Of a stretch of 16,604 nt of DNA, positions 7,263 to 14,507 are shown piece after piece (the first letter of the stretch is position 1; every line of letters begins with the position of its first letter). The notes under the pieces are model-generated. The model worked only from the letters and a program-made list of their open reading frames with translations. It was not told where the DNA came from and ran no database searches. The position numbers were made by a program, and so were the translations under genes. This DNA comes from Chloroflexota bacterium (lineage in GTDB: Bacteria > Chloroflexota > UBA11872). The DNA lies in the NCBI GenBank assembly GCA_028875175.1, contig JAPPFO010000042.1, forward strand, positions 1,827 to 18,430. The letters are read 5' to 3'.

Positions 7263-9097
7263 GCCAGCGCCTTCAGCCGGGCGCGCGCCTGCGCGAGGTT
7301 GCTCGTGATCATCGCATGCTGTTGGGGGTAGGCGGCGGCGTTGAACACCCTCGCCGCGACCTCGAAACTGCGGACCGCTTCTTCCAGGTTCTGGGCTCCG
7401 CTGCCGGGCTGCATGAGGGCGACCGCCAGATTGAAGTGAACGCTGGCGGACTCGCGTGGGTGGGACTCGACGTCGTAGGCGGCGGCCGAAGCTCGGTAAG
7501 CCTCGATTGCGCCGGCCAGCAGGTGCGGCTCGCCGTGCGCGGCCTGGGATGCGAGCGCCATACCGAGGAGCATCTGGGTTTCGGCGTGGGCGACCGGGTC
7601 CCTCTCGCGAGGTCGGTCCTCAAGCGCCCGATAGAGGTGAGACGCGCCCTCGGCCAGTCCCTGGGGCGTTGCGCCGCCCGTCTCCAGCGCCAGACGGCCG
7701 AGCAGGTGGTTCGCCCGTCCGACCACGGCCCGGTCCTCGTCGGACGCCTCCAGGGCTCGATTGGCCGCGGCGGCCGCGCGACGCACATTGTCGGTTCGGT
7801 CACCGTCGGTCCGCGCGGCCAGGGCCTCGGCCAGCGCGACCTGCAGCGAGGCATAGGCCACGGGCTCGGTGTCCCGGTTGATGGCGTCCAGCCCGGCCTC
7901 GAACGCCTCAATAGCCTCGCGGACGTTGGAGGTGCGGTCCCCGACGGCCGAGGCCAGCAACGCTGTGCCCAGCGTCAGGTTGACTCGCGCGTACTCGGTG
8001 GGGAACTGGGCGCGCGGCCAGGCCGACAAGGCGTGGCGGCTCATCTCGATCGCGCGGTCAATGCGCGCCTGGGTGCGCGCCGGCCCCTCCACCATGATCC
8101 GCGGGGCTTCGATCAGGGCCGGCGCGACCAGCGCCGCAGTACTCACTCGCGACGCCAGGGCAATCGCGGCTTCGAAGTGCGTCAGGGCCGCATCGCAAGC
8201 CGCCTCGCCGCCGGCGGGTAGCCGACCGGCCCACAGCCGGCCAAATCCGAGCCGGAGTTCCGCGTGCCGGTCCGCCTGCGACTCGGCCTGAATACCGCCC
8301 AGGGCCAGGTCAAACGCCTGCTCGGCCTCGTCGAATCGCGTCGGATCCAGCGTCGTCAGCTCAACCTGCGTCAGCGCGGCCTCCGCCAGGGCGGCGGATC
8401 GCAGGTCGGAATGGTCGCCGGCGCCTGCTACGTCAGCGGCGCGCGTGAATGCCGAGACGGCCGCTTCCAACTGACCCTGCCGGCTTCCCTGCAGTTGCAC
8501 GCGCCGCGTCTGGCCCAGCGCGAGCAAAAACCCGGCGTGCTCGGCCGGATGTGCCTCCGCGGATACCGCGTCCAGCACCGCTTCGTAGATCGCTACCGCC
8601 TGCGCCCGGGCTTGGGCTTCGGGCGATGCCGCCAACACGGCGGCTACGTTGGTTCGGGCCCGCGCGTATTCCAGGGGTGAGACGTCCGGCGACAGGGCTT
8701 CCAGCACGGTTTCGAAGCACCAGCGCGCGGCCTCCAGCTGACCGCCAGCCCAATTCGCCAGGCCCAGCCCGTGGAACGCGCGCGCAAAAGCCTCCGGGAA
8801 CTCGTCGCGGTTGAATACGACAATCGCCTTCTGGTAGCAGTCAATGGCCTCGTCCAGCACGTCCGGATCGCCCAGGCGCGCCCGCAGGTTCAGGGTGTCG
8901 GCCAGGTCCAGGTGCAGCGACCCGAATTCCACCGGGAGGGCCGCCACCTCCAACGTGGCGGCCGCCACGACCAGCAAGTCGGTGGCCGCGCGCAACTCCA
9001 TGATGTCCGTGCTATCGCGCAGCGTGCGCGCCTGCGCGATTCTCCGCCGTGCCGCCGCCAGGCTGGCCTCGTCGGGAAGGCGCGACTCTCGTTCCAT
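7259..9097 (-). CDS. Tetratricopeptide-repeat protein
   Basis: This 612-residue, alanine-rich, all-helical protein is built of TPR-like units of about 45-55 residues. Recurring pieces are AxxxYxxAL or AIEAFEAGL followed by an acidic-Pro turn and then LGxAL. Examples are DEAIDCYQKAIVVFNRDEFP, AIEAFEAGLDAINRDTEP, AIEAYRASAAAYDVESHP and AVRSFEVAARVFN. I see no signal peptide, membrane segment or fused catalytic domain, so it is probably a cytoplasmic scaffold or adaptor. I chose the ATG at 9097, with GAGGG eight bases upstream; a GTG at 9100 directly before it is an alternative. It lies 31 bp after the SRPBCC gene and overlaps the halogenase start by four bases. It may hold the halogenase or its substrate, but that is inferred only from gene order. 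Confidence 0.85.
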   Translation of the reverse strand: MERESRLPDEASLAAARRRIAQARTLRDSTDIMELRAATDLLVVAAATLEVAALPVEFGSLHLDLADTLNLRARLGDPDVLDEAIDCYQKAIVVFNRDEFPEAFARAFHGLGLANWAGGQLEAARWCFETVLEALSPDVSPLEYARARTNVAAVLAASPEAQARAQAVAIYEAVLDAVSAEAHPAEHAGFLLALGQTRRVQLQGSRQGQLEAAVSAFTRAADVAGAGDHSDLRSAALAEAALTQVELTTLDPTRFDEAEQAFDLALGGIQAESQADRHAELRLGFGRLWAGRLPAGGEAACDAALTHFEAAIALASRVSTAALVAPALIEAPRIMVEGPARTQARIDRAIEMSRHALSAWPRAQFPTEYARVNLTLGTALLASAVGDRTSNVREAIEAFEAGLDAINRDTEPVAYASLQVALAEALAARTDGDRTDNVRRAAAAANRALEASDEDRAVVGRANHLLGRLALETGGATPQGLAEGASHLYRALEDRPRERDPVAHAETQMLLGMALASQAAHGEPHLLAGAIEAYRASAAAYDVESHPRESASVHFNLAVALMQPGSGAQNLEEAVRSFEVAARVFNAAAYPQQHAMITSNLAQARARLKALA

Positions 9098-9128
9098 CAC
9101 TGGCGCCCTCGTCGGGTCGGTCTCGGCG

Positions 9129-9599
9129 CTAATCGCCGCCTGCGGCGCCGCCGGACAACAACTCGTCCAGATTGGCCAACGCCTGCTCCAACTCGCTCGT
9201 GATCCGACCTCGATTGGTCAACGAGCGGATCAGGCCCAAGGGCCCTCCGCCTGACCAGGTTCCGGTGAGCGTAATCTCGGTGTTGGCGGCGCTGGGGCGG
9301 AGGTCGATGGTGATCCGAAAGTTCTGAAGGGAGGCGACGTCACGACCGTCCCGAACCTCCCGGACGTTTCGCCAGGCGATACGCCGCGAGTTGTCCCAGG
9401 CCACGATGCGCTGATGCGCTTCGACCCCGCCTTCCATCTGGGCCACGTGTTCCCGGCCGAATGCCTTGGGCGGTCCGCCGGTGTGCTCGATCGAGGTGAC
9501 GCCGGGCAGCCATTCAGGCATCCGGTCGAAGTCGGACAACACATGCCACACGAGTTCCTGCGAACCTGAGACCACTTGGCGGGCAACGACTTTGGCCAT
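9129..9599 (-). CDS. SRPBCC / polyketide cyclase-like (START-fold) protein
   Basis: The 156-residue protein fits the SRPBCC superfamily, whose helix-grip fold makes a deep hydrophobic pocket for aromatic polyketides, lipids or steroids. Typical features are the N-terminal strand VVARQVVSGSQELVWHVLSD, the DFDRMPEWLPGV turn (about residues 23-34), a central run of strands (REHVAQMEGG, RRIAWRNV, FRITIDLRP, TEITLTGTW) and a long C-terminal amphipathic helix (SELEQALANLDELL). The ATG start has GAGAGGA nine bases upstream. It is the first gene of the group leading into the TPR and halogenase-like genes, so it may bind or deliver the same hydrophobic substrate. That link is contextual. Many SRPBCC proteins have no known ligand, and enzymatic cyclase activity should not be assumed. 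Confidence 0.85.
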   Translation of the reverse strand: MAKVVARQVVSGSQELVWHVLSDFDRMPEWLPGVTSIEHTGGPPKAFGREHVAQMEGGVEAHQRIVAWDNSRRIAWRNVREVRDGRDVASLQNFRITIDLRPSAANTEITLTGTWSGGGPLGLIRSLTNRGRITSELEQALANLDELLSGGAAGGD

Positions 9600-9710
9600 C
9601 TAGGGAGATCCTCTCGACCGCGCGGCCGTGCAGAACGCGGCCGCTGGAGCGGGGCTGGACGGCCAGTGTGCGACCTGAGACGCGCTCGCCGCAAGGCACG
9701 TGCCCGGTGC

Positions 9711-9716
9711 TAGGCT
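9711..9716 (+). promoter_or_regulatory. Possible -10 element of the tRNA-Glu gene
   Basis: TAGGCT lies 28 bases before the tRNA and matches the -10 hexamer seen in front of the second solute-binding protein gene. I cannot find a convincing -35 at the right spacing, so this is weak. Confidence 0.25.
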
Positions 9717-9743
9717 TGAGTTCAGCCCGCACCTGCACGCCCT

Positions 9744-9816
9744 GCCCCCGTCGTCTAGAGGCCTAGGACACCACCCTTTCAAGGTGGAGACAGGGATTCG
9801 ACTTCCCTCGGGGGTA
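9744..9816 (+). tRNA. tRNA-Glu (anticodon UUC)
   Basis: A complete cloverleaf can be drawn. The acceptor stem is GCCCCCG (9744-9750) with CGGGGGT (9809-9815), including one terminal G-U pair. The anticodon stem is CCACC/GGTGG (9771-9775, 9783-9787) around loop CTTTCAA, with anticodon TTC at 9778-9780. The T arm is AGGGA/TCCCT around TTCGACT (9797-9803). The discriminator is A9816 and CCA is not encoded. It lies head-on to the cupin gene, whose stop is only 19 bases away. Confidence 0.96.
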
Positions 9817-9835
9817 CCGCGACGCCTCGCGCTGC

Positions 9836-10207
9836 TTAGCAATCCCCACTGTTGGGGATCACGCAGATGAACTTCAGGCGACCCTCGCCCGTGTTGCGGA
9901 ACTGGTGCATGGCGTCGGGCGGCACGTACACGGCCTCCCCGGCCGCAAACGGCTCGGCGCCCGTGGCCGTCTTCAACTCGCCTGCGCCCTCCACGATGTA
10001 GACCTCGTGTTCCCAGGGATGCTGGTGGTAGGGCGTGGCGCCGGCCGGCGCCACGTCGAACAACCGCATCGCGAAATTTGGCGGCGACACCTGACTGGCC
10101 ACCAGGTCGTGCTTGATAACGGTTCCGACGCCTTGCGGCGAAACATCCAGCGTTGGCGCGTCGTCCGGCGCCACCACAAACGGCTTCTCGGTCGTACGAA
10201 CCGCCAT
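9836..10207 (-). CDS. Small single-domain cupin
   Basis: The 123-residue protein is a single-domain cupin, a small beta barrel that usually binds a metal. Motif 1 is HQHPWEHEVYIVEG, with His61, His63 and Glu68 as expected metal ligands. Motif 2 is PPDAMHQFRN, with His101 as the fourth ligand. Cupins of this size range from dioxygenases and isomerases to sugar- or ligand-binding sensors, and nothing here fixes the reaction. The ATG start has GGAG about nine bases upstream. The gene is transcribed away from the DUF4202 gene and towards tRNA-Glu. A perfect CTGAAC-GG-GTTCAG dyad sits 18 bp upstream of the start and could be an operator. The stop codon is 19 bases past the tRNA end, with no obvious terminator between. 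Confidence 0.88.
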   Translation of the reverse strand: MAVRTTEKPFVVAPDDAPTLDVSPQGVGTVIKHDLVASQVSPPNFAMRLFDVAPAGATPYHQHPWEHEVYIVEGAGELKTATGAEPFAAGEAVYVPPDAMHQFRNTGEGRLKFICVIPNSGDC

Positions 10208-10224
10208 GGGGCTTCTCCGTTGGC

Positions 10225-10238
10225 CTGAACGGGTTCAG
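10225..10238. promoter_or_regulatory. Perfect 6-2-6 dyad upstream of the cupin gene
   Basis: CTGAAC-GG-GTTCAG is a perfect inverted repeat between the divergent cupin and DUF4202 genes. It abuts a TATGCT hexamer (minus strand, 10238-10243) that could be the cupin -10. The placement suits a repressor site, but a 14 bp dyad can also arise by chance. Confidence 0.3.
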
Positions 10239-10313
10239 CATACGACGAGTGAACGGCTGGCGGCTTGCCTCCGGCACGTACACAATTGGCCGTTAGCAGC
10301 GCGGACCTAGCCA

Positions 10314-10913
10314 ATGACCTCGGCGCGACTCAGGCAGGCACTGGACTGCATTGACGAGATCAACCGTGCCGACCCGCACGAGATCCTGGTTCGTGGCAAG
10401 GCCCGGCCCAAGGAGTTGACGCACGCGGCCATGGTGTCGGCCTGGATCGAGCGGCTGCGTCCCGATGCGGACGACGCCCTGCGGATCGCGGCGCGCGGCC
10501 ACCATGTGCGGCGCTGGGCCATTCCGCGCGGTGAGTATCCGCCGGGGCGTCGCGGTTACCTGCGGTGGCGGCAGGCCCTGCAGGAACTCCACGCCGACAC
10601 GCTTGAGGAGGTGATGACCGAGGCCGGCTACGACAGGGTCGTCATCGCACGAGTGCAGGACCTGGTGCGCAAGAGGAACCTGCGGCGCGACCCGGACGTC
10701 CAGGCCCTGGAAGACGCGCTCTGCCTGGTCTTTCTGGAGACGCAACTGGGGGAGTTCCGCACTCGGCAGCCGGACGGCCGCGTGGCCGAAATCCTGCGGA
10801 AGACGTGGGACAAGATGTCGGCCGAAGCCCGCGCGCTGGCGGTCGAGTTGGATCTAGCGCCTGACGATCGCCGCTTTCTGCAGCGCGTTCTCCGGCTCGG
10901 CGACGCTGCTTGA
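10314..10913 (+). CDS. DUF4202 family protein
   Basis: The 199-residue protein matches the DUF4202 family as I remember it: a compact helical protein with an HD-like set of His/Asp residues. The diagnostic stretch is HHVRRWAIPRGEYPPGRRGY (residues 63-82), followed by WRQALQELHA (85-94) and LEDALCLVFLE (132-142). Biochemical function is not established to my knowledge. The HD-like look would permit a metal-dependent hydrolase, but I cannot confirm a complete active site. The ATG at 10314 has no clear Shine-Dalgarno. It is followed after 93 bp by two c-di-AMP receptor-like genes in the same direction; whether all three share a transcript is uncertain. Confidence 0.85.
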   Translation: MTSARLRQALDCIDEINRADPHEILVRGKARPKELTHAAMVSAWIERLRPDADDALRIAARGHHVRRWAIPRGEYPPGRRGYLRWRQALQELHADTLEEVMTEAGYDRVVIARVQDLVRKRNLRRDPDVQALEDALCLVFLETQLGEFRTRQPDGRVAEILRKTWDKMSAEARALAVELDLAPDDRRFLQRVLRLGDAA

Positions 10914-11006
10914 AGGAGATACCCCGCTCATTTGGACCAGGGCAATAGCAGAAGGGCCGACTGCTCCGTTATGGTGAGTAGGCAGTCGTTCAGAGGTTGA
11001 GGTGCG

Positions 11007-11306
11007 GTGGCGGCGAGTCCCGACGAAGTCCAGCGCCTGATCTTTGCTGTCGTGCACCGGGACGACGCCGAAAGCGTGACCCGGATCCTGGTCGAGTCCG
11101 GCTACCGCGCGACCCGGATCGACGCGCAGGGCGGCTTTCTGCGCCGCGGCAATGCGGTGTTTATGGTCGGTGTCGCGGCCGAACAGGTTGACGATGTGAT
11201 CGAGAAGGTTCGCGGCGCGGCCCGGCACGCCTCCGGGCAGTCCAAGAGCGGGTCGGCCTACGGCATCGTGTTTGTGGTCCGCGTGGACGCCTTTGCCCGC
11301 CTGTGA
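11007..11306 (+). CDS. PstA/DarA-like cyclic-di-AMP receptor (PII-like), copy 1
   Basis: The 99-residue protein belongs to the PstA/DarA (DUF970) family, PII-like trimers that bind the second messenger c-di-AMP at subunit interfaces. The core YRATRIDAQGGFLRRGNAVF (33-52) followed by MVGV lines up with the PstA segment containing RAT, GGFL and N. Arg34, Thr36, Phe44, Asn49 and Gly55 fall at positions I recall as ligand contacts in the staphylococcal protein. The beta-strand after GAARHASGQSKSGSAYG ends in FVVRVDAF, also typical. The start is GTG, with GAGGT a few bases upstream. A second copy begins 24 bp after its stop, so the pair is almost certainly co-transcribed. The downstream target of these receptors is not established in most bacteria. 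Confidence 0.9.
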   Translation: MAASPDEVQRLIFAVVHRDDAESVTRILVESGYRATRIDAQGGFLRRGNAVFMVGVAAEQVDDVIEKVRGAARHASGQSKSGSAYGIVFVVRVDAFARL

Positions 11307-11330
11307 GCGCCTGGGTGATGGAAGCACGCA

Positions 11331-11669
11331 ATGCCTGATCCCCTGGCCTACGACCGGATGGTGCTGTGCGTTGTGCAGGACGATGACGCGGGCGAGTACT
11401 CCAATGCGCTGCGCGAAGCCGGAATCTCGCACACGCGCGTAGCCAGCGCCGGCGGATTCCTGCAGGCCACCAACGCCGTCTTCGTCGTGGCGCTTGAGGC
11501 CGAGCGAATGGACGAGCTCAAAGAGCTAACCGCTCGTACCTGCATCACGCGAACCGAGCTGGTCACCCTGCCCTGGACCGGGGAAATCGACCTCTCGCTG
11601 CCCGTTGAAGTCGAAGTCGGCGGCGCCGCGATGTTTGTGCTGAAACTGGAGCACGCCGAGCGGCTGTAG
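11331..11669 (+). CDS. PstA/DarA-like protein, diverged copy 2
   Basis: The 112-residue protein is a second member of the same PII-like family. It has MVLCVVQDDDAGEYSNALRE as first strand and helix, then ISHTRVASAGGFLQATNAVF (32-51) and a longer C-terminal region ending in AMFVLKLEHAERL. GGFL and Asn48 are kept. By my alignment, however, the Arg of RAT is Ser33, the following Ala is His34, and the Gly after the second strand is Ala54. Ligand affinity or specificity may therefore differ from copy 1. It could form its own trimer or a mixed trimer with copy 1. The ATG start has a weak TGGAAG upstream. Its stop is only 10 bases from the convergent DUF6807 gene stop, and I see no hairpin terminator there. 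Confidence 0.85.
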   Translation: MPDPLAYDRMVLCVVQDDDAGEYSNALREAGISHTRVASAGGFLQATNAVFVVALEAERMDELKELTARTCITRTELVTLPWTGEIDLSLPVEVEVGGAAMFVLKLEHAERL

Positions 11670-11679
11670 CCCCGCGGCG

Positions 11680-12516
11680 TCAGGCCAGGTCCTGGCCAGC
11701 CTCTGACCACCAGCGTTTTAGGTCGGCCGCCGTGGGCGATCCGTCGTACGCGGCAACCCGCGTCCCGAAGGTCCACGATGCGCCGTCCGCGATGGTCAGC
11801 GGTTCGTACATCGTGGGGTTCAGCAGGCTGGTTCCATAGAAACGGGCGAAGGTTGGCACTGGCGCCGAGGCAGGGTGCGCCATCAATGCGGCCCCGCACG
11901 TGTGGTCGCCGATGGCGCCGCGAATGTCCACCCAGCGGACGGGCTGCCCGTTGATCGCGTCGGCGCCTACTCGCCCCTCCGAGTCGGACATCGAGCCGCC
12001 GTCATCCTGATCCAAGGCGTCAATCAGGCGACAGCCGGCCCACGAGTGGTTGTCCACTCCGAGCTCCAGCGCGCCGTGCGACGCATGCAGTGTGGAAACC
12101 ATGTCCAGTAGGTTCGCCTGCCCGGTGCGCCGCACCTCGTGGCGGCGGACCTCGGTCGCGATGACCGTGCCGCGCTGATCGCGCCACTCCAGGTCCAGGT
12201 CAATCCGTGCGCTCTGGTCGTCGGCGTGTGAGGAAACCTGAACCGGCACGATCCAGCCAGCGTCAACCAGGTCGTGAAAGAAGTTCCTGCCGTTGACCTG
12301 TGCGTGCCCGATCCAGACGCCCTTGTGGTGCGGGAAGTTGTGCGCGCCCATTTCAGTCACGGGATACCCGGCCGGGGTGTACAGCGGGTGCACGCACGGG
12401 CGCATCAGAAACAGGTCCTTGTCCGCGCCGCCCAGGTTGAGGGCCATGACCGGACGACCGCCGTCCAGCACCCTCAGACGGTTGAAGAAGCGCGGTTTCT
12501 GGAACTGAATCTGCAT
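11680..12516 (-). CDS. DUF6807 (PmoA-like) family protein
   Basis: The 278-residue beta-rich protein matches the DUF6807 family, often labelled PmoA or methane oxygenase-like although it is unrelated to particulate methane monooxygenase. Recognisable segments are RPCVHPLYTPAGYPVTE (39-55), HNFPHHKGVWIGHAQVNG (59-76) and the C-terminal EPLTIADGASWTFGTRV. The clustered histidines (His43, 59, 63, 64, 71) suggest a metal or carbohydrate site, but no reaction is known to me. Such proteins often sit in saccharide-use loci. That would fit the divergent solute-binding protein gene, with which it shares a 190 bp intergenic region. There is no signal peptide, so it is probably cytoplasmic. The ATG at 12516 has AGG seven bases upstream. 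Confidence 0.85.
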   Translation of the reverse strand: MQIQFQKPRFFNRLRVLDGGRPVMALNLGGADKDLFLMRPCVHPLYTPAGYPVTEMGAHNFPHHKGVWIGHAQVNGRNFFHDLVDAGWIVPVQVSSHADDQSARIDLDLEWRDQRGTVIATEVRRHEVRRTGQANLLDMVSTLHASHGALELGVDNHSWAGCRLIDALDQDDGGSMSDSEGRVGADAINGQPVRWVDIRGAIGDHTCGAALMAHPASAPVPTFARFYGTSLLNPTMYEPLTIADGASWTFGTRVAAYDGSPTAADLKRWWSEAGQDLA

Positions 12517-12569
12517 TGGTAGACCTGATGGGAGGCGCGCACGGGTGCTGAGCGAGCGACCCGGCAGCC

Positions 12570-12599
12570 TTGACCTCTATTCGCCTTGCTCGCTAGTCT
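12570..12599 (+). promoter_or_regulatory. Sigma70-type promoter of solute-binding protein gene 1
   Basis: TTGACC (12570-12575) and TAGTCT (12594-12599) are 18 bases apart, giving a good -35/-10 pair about 107 bp before the start codon. The same arrangement, with related downstream sequence, stands before the paralogous gene at 14668-14696. That conservation supports it as functional. Confidence 0.6.
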
Positions 12600-12602
12600 G
12601 CC

Positions 12603-12655
12603 CTACTTTCGGCTCTTGAAGTGGCGGGCCTCTTCGGTCTGTATCGGCCAGATAC
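12603..12655 (+). promoter_or_regulatory. Leader shared with the paralogue, plus small hairpin
   Basis: The transcript leader contains CTACTTTC (12603-12610) and CTTGAAGTGGCG (12615-12626), both repeated exactly at 14700-14707 and 14713-14724 in front of the second gene. A perfect hairpin GTATC-GGCCA-GATAC follows at 12641-12655 in this copy only. The shared blocks may be a post-transcriptional control site or a remnant of the duplication; I match no known riboswitch. Confidence 0.4.
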
Positions 12656-12706
12656 GGCCACGCGACCTGTCGATCGAGGGCTACTCAGGAGGGAGCGGTC
12701 GCACGA

Positions 12707-14371
12707 ATGGTCACGCGGAGACAGCTACTTCGTATGGGCGGTACCGCCGCCCTGGGCATTTCCGGCGCCGTAGCGCTGGCGGCGTGCGGCGAGACGCAGG
12801 TCGTCACCAAGGAAGTCCCCGTTGAGCGGGTCGTGGTCAAGGAAGTCCCGGTTGAGAAGATCGTCACGCAGCAGGTCGAGAGAGTCGTAACACAAGAGGT
12901 CGTGAACGTTGTTCGCGAGGAAGTTCCGGTCGAGAAGGTCGTCGAGGTCCAGAAAGTCGTGGAGGTCCCGGTCGAAAGGGTCGTGACGCAACAGGTTGAG
13001 GTCGAGAAGGTCGTCGAGGTCGAGAAGGTCGTCGAGGTCCAGGCTCCGCCGACGCGCGTCAACGCCGTCATTCGCTTTGCTCACGACCACTCGTCTGGTC
13101 TGCGCGGCAAGCAGATGCAGTGGGCGTTGGACCGCTTCGCGCAGGTGCGCCCGGACATCGCCGTGAAGTTCGAGCCCCAGAACCACATGTTCCAGGACTC
13201 GTTTGGAATTCAGCTCGCCGGAGGGACGCAGGCGGAGGCCGCCTTGCTCGACGGCGGGTTTTTCCACCAGTGGGTAGACAAGGGCGGGTTCATCCAGATC
13301 AACGACATGCTGGACAAGCACGCCGACTGGGACCCCACGCACTACGGGATGTGGCCGGATCAGCACACGATCAACTTCGCCAACAAGCATCCGATTCCCT
13401 GGAACCAGGGCATCACAGGTCCGGCGTTCGGCTTGCCCTTCCAGGCCGGCATGAACGGTGTGCTCTACAACTACTCGCTGTTCGAGGAAGCGGGAATCCC
13501 GCAGCCGTCATCCGGGAACTGGGGCATTCTGACTGAGTTTCACGACGCGATGCGGGCTCTCACCGATCCGGAAAACAACCAGTACGGATTCCGTTCGTCG
13601 TCGGCGATGTGGGCCTATTGGGCCGGCTGGGGCCGTGCGCTGGCCGACGGCAACCAGGACTTGCTGTACTACGACGAGAACGCCACCCGGATGACGATCT
13701 TCGATGACGGCGCCCACCGGGCGCACGACTTCGTTGTGAACGCCATCTGGCAAGAGGGCATCTCCAACAAACTTGAGGATGCCAAGATCCTCTCCGGCGA
13801 GTTCAGCGACCCGTTCTCCGCCGGCAAGATGGGCGTGGCGAACTTCGGGAGCGCCGGCAATTTCGTGGTCCGCATTGCCGGACGATTCGACTGGGGCATC
13901 AATGTCCAGCCGGAGGGCGCGCGTGGTGAGGCGCCGATTCACACTTCACAGCAACCGCATCTGGTTACCAACGCCGCCGAGTCCAATGGCGTGATTGAGC
14001 AGACCGTGGACATGCTGGTGTTCTTTGCTGGACCCGAGGTTCAGGAGCGGGCTGCGATAGACCGCGGCTTTATTCCAGTCAACCTAAACGTTCATGCGGG
14101 TCCCGCAATGCAGGCGGCGCCCCCGCAGGGGCACGAGCACATTACCCGCATCCTGACGAGTCGCGACGACCACCAGCACTGGCAGTCGGCGCACCCCAGC
14201 TGGTGGGAGTGGTTTGACGGATGGCGCGGCGGCGCTGACCGCTCCTTCATCGGCGAAGCCTCTCCAGAGGAAGGTCGAGAGGCGCTGATGGCTGCCTCGA
14301 ACAACATCCTCGAGAGCCAGCACGACGCCTGGGTCAACTACAAGGAGTGGGCAAGCACCCTTTCCGGCTAG
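12707..14371 (+). CDS. Tat-exported lipoprotein solute-binding protein with V/E/K stalk, copy 1
   Basis: This 554-residue protein is an ABC-type extracellular solute-binding protein, probably of the family 1 (sugar) type. Residues 1-27 form a Tat signal (TRRQLL) ending in lipobox LAAC with Cys27 as the lipid site. Residues 30-112 are a low-complexity stalk of VVxKEVPVEK and VTQxVE units that would lift the binding domain off the membrane. The remaining 440 or so residues form the binding domain. It includes GTQAEAALLDGGFF, FSAGKMGVANFGS, DMLVFFAGPEVQERAAIDRG and an aromatic C-terminal block HPSWWEWFDGWRGG. AGGAGG lies 14 bases before the ATG, a rather long spacing. It has its own promoter and a terminator region after the stop. 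The ligand is unknown and no permease or ATPase gene is adjacent. Protein stalks of this type are familiar to me from Chloroflexota. Confidence 0.88.
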   Translation: MVTRRQLLRMGGTAALGISGAVALAACGETQVVTKEVPVERVVVKEVPVEKIVTQQVERVVTQEVVNVVREEVPVEKVVEVQKVVEVPVERVVTQQVEVEKVVEVEKVVEVQAPPTRVNAVIRFAHDHSSGLRGKQMQWALDRFAQVRPDIAVKFEPQNHMFQDSFGIQLAGGTQAEAALLDGGFFHQWVDKGGFIQINDMLDKHADWDPTHYGMWPDQHTINFANKHPIPWNQGITGPAFGLPFQAGMNGVLYNYSLFEEAGIPQPSSGNWGILTEFHDAMRALTDPENNQYGFRSSSAMWAYWAGWGRALADGNQDLLYYDENATRMTIFDDGAHRAHDFVVNAIWQEGISNKLEDAKILSGEFSDPFSAGKMGVANFGSAGNFVVRIAGRFDWGINVQPEGARGEAPIHTSQQPHLVTNAAESNGVIEQTVDMLVFFAGPEVQERAAIDRGFIPVNLNVHAGPAMQAAPPQGHEHITRILTSRDDHQHWQSAHPSWWEWFDGWRGGADRSFIGEASPEEGREALMAASNNILESQHDAWVNYKEWASTLSG

Positions 14372-14400
14372 GGTCGCGCGCCCAGGGCGCCCGCAAATAA

Positions 14401-14441
14401 AACCGCCCGCGCCCCCGGGCGCCCGGCGGGGTGGGTTTTTT
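14401..14441 (+). terminator. Degenerate terminator-like element (copy 1)
   Basis: An imperfect GC-rich stem (CCGCC at 14403-14407 can pair with GGCGG at 14425-14429) is followed by T6 at 14436-14441. It sits at the place of the perfect terminator in the next module. A further GGGTT-GCAA-AACCC hairpin follows at 14448-14461. Confidence 0.45.
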
Positions 14442-14507
14442 GGGGGCGGGTTGCAAAACCCCCCCCCGGGGCGGGCTAGGGGCGCGCGCCCTGGGCGCAC
14501 GCAAGTC

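Noticed and set aside
12725..13390. Long open frame antisense to the first solute-binding gene, and a similar one at 14745-15671
   Set aside because: Both are explained by the GTC/GAG-rich repetitive stalk codons and high GC third positions of the sense gene. Their translations are low-complexity Leu/Asp text in the stalk region and have no start signals.
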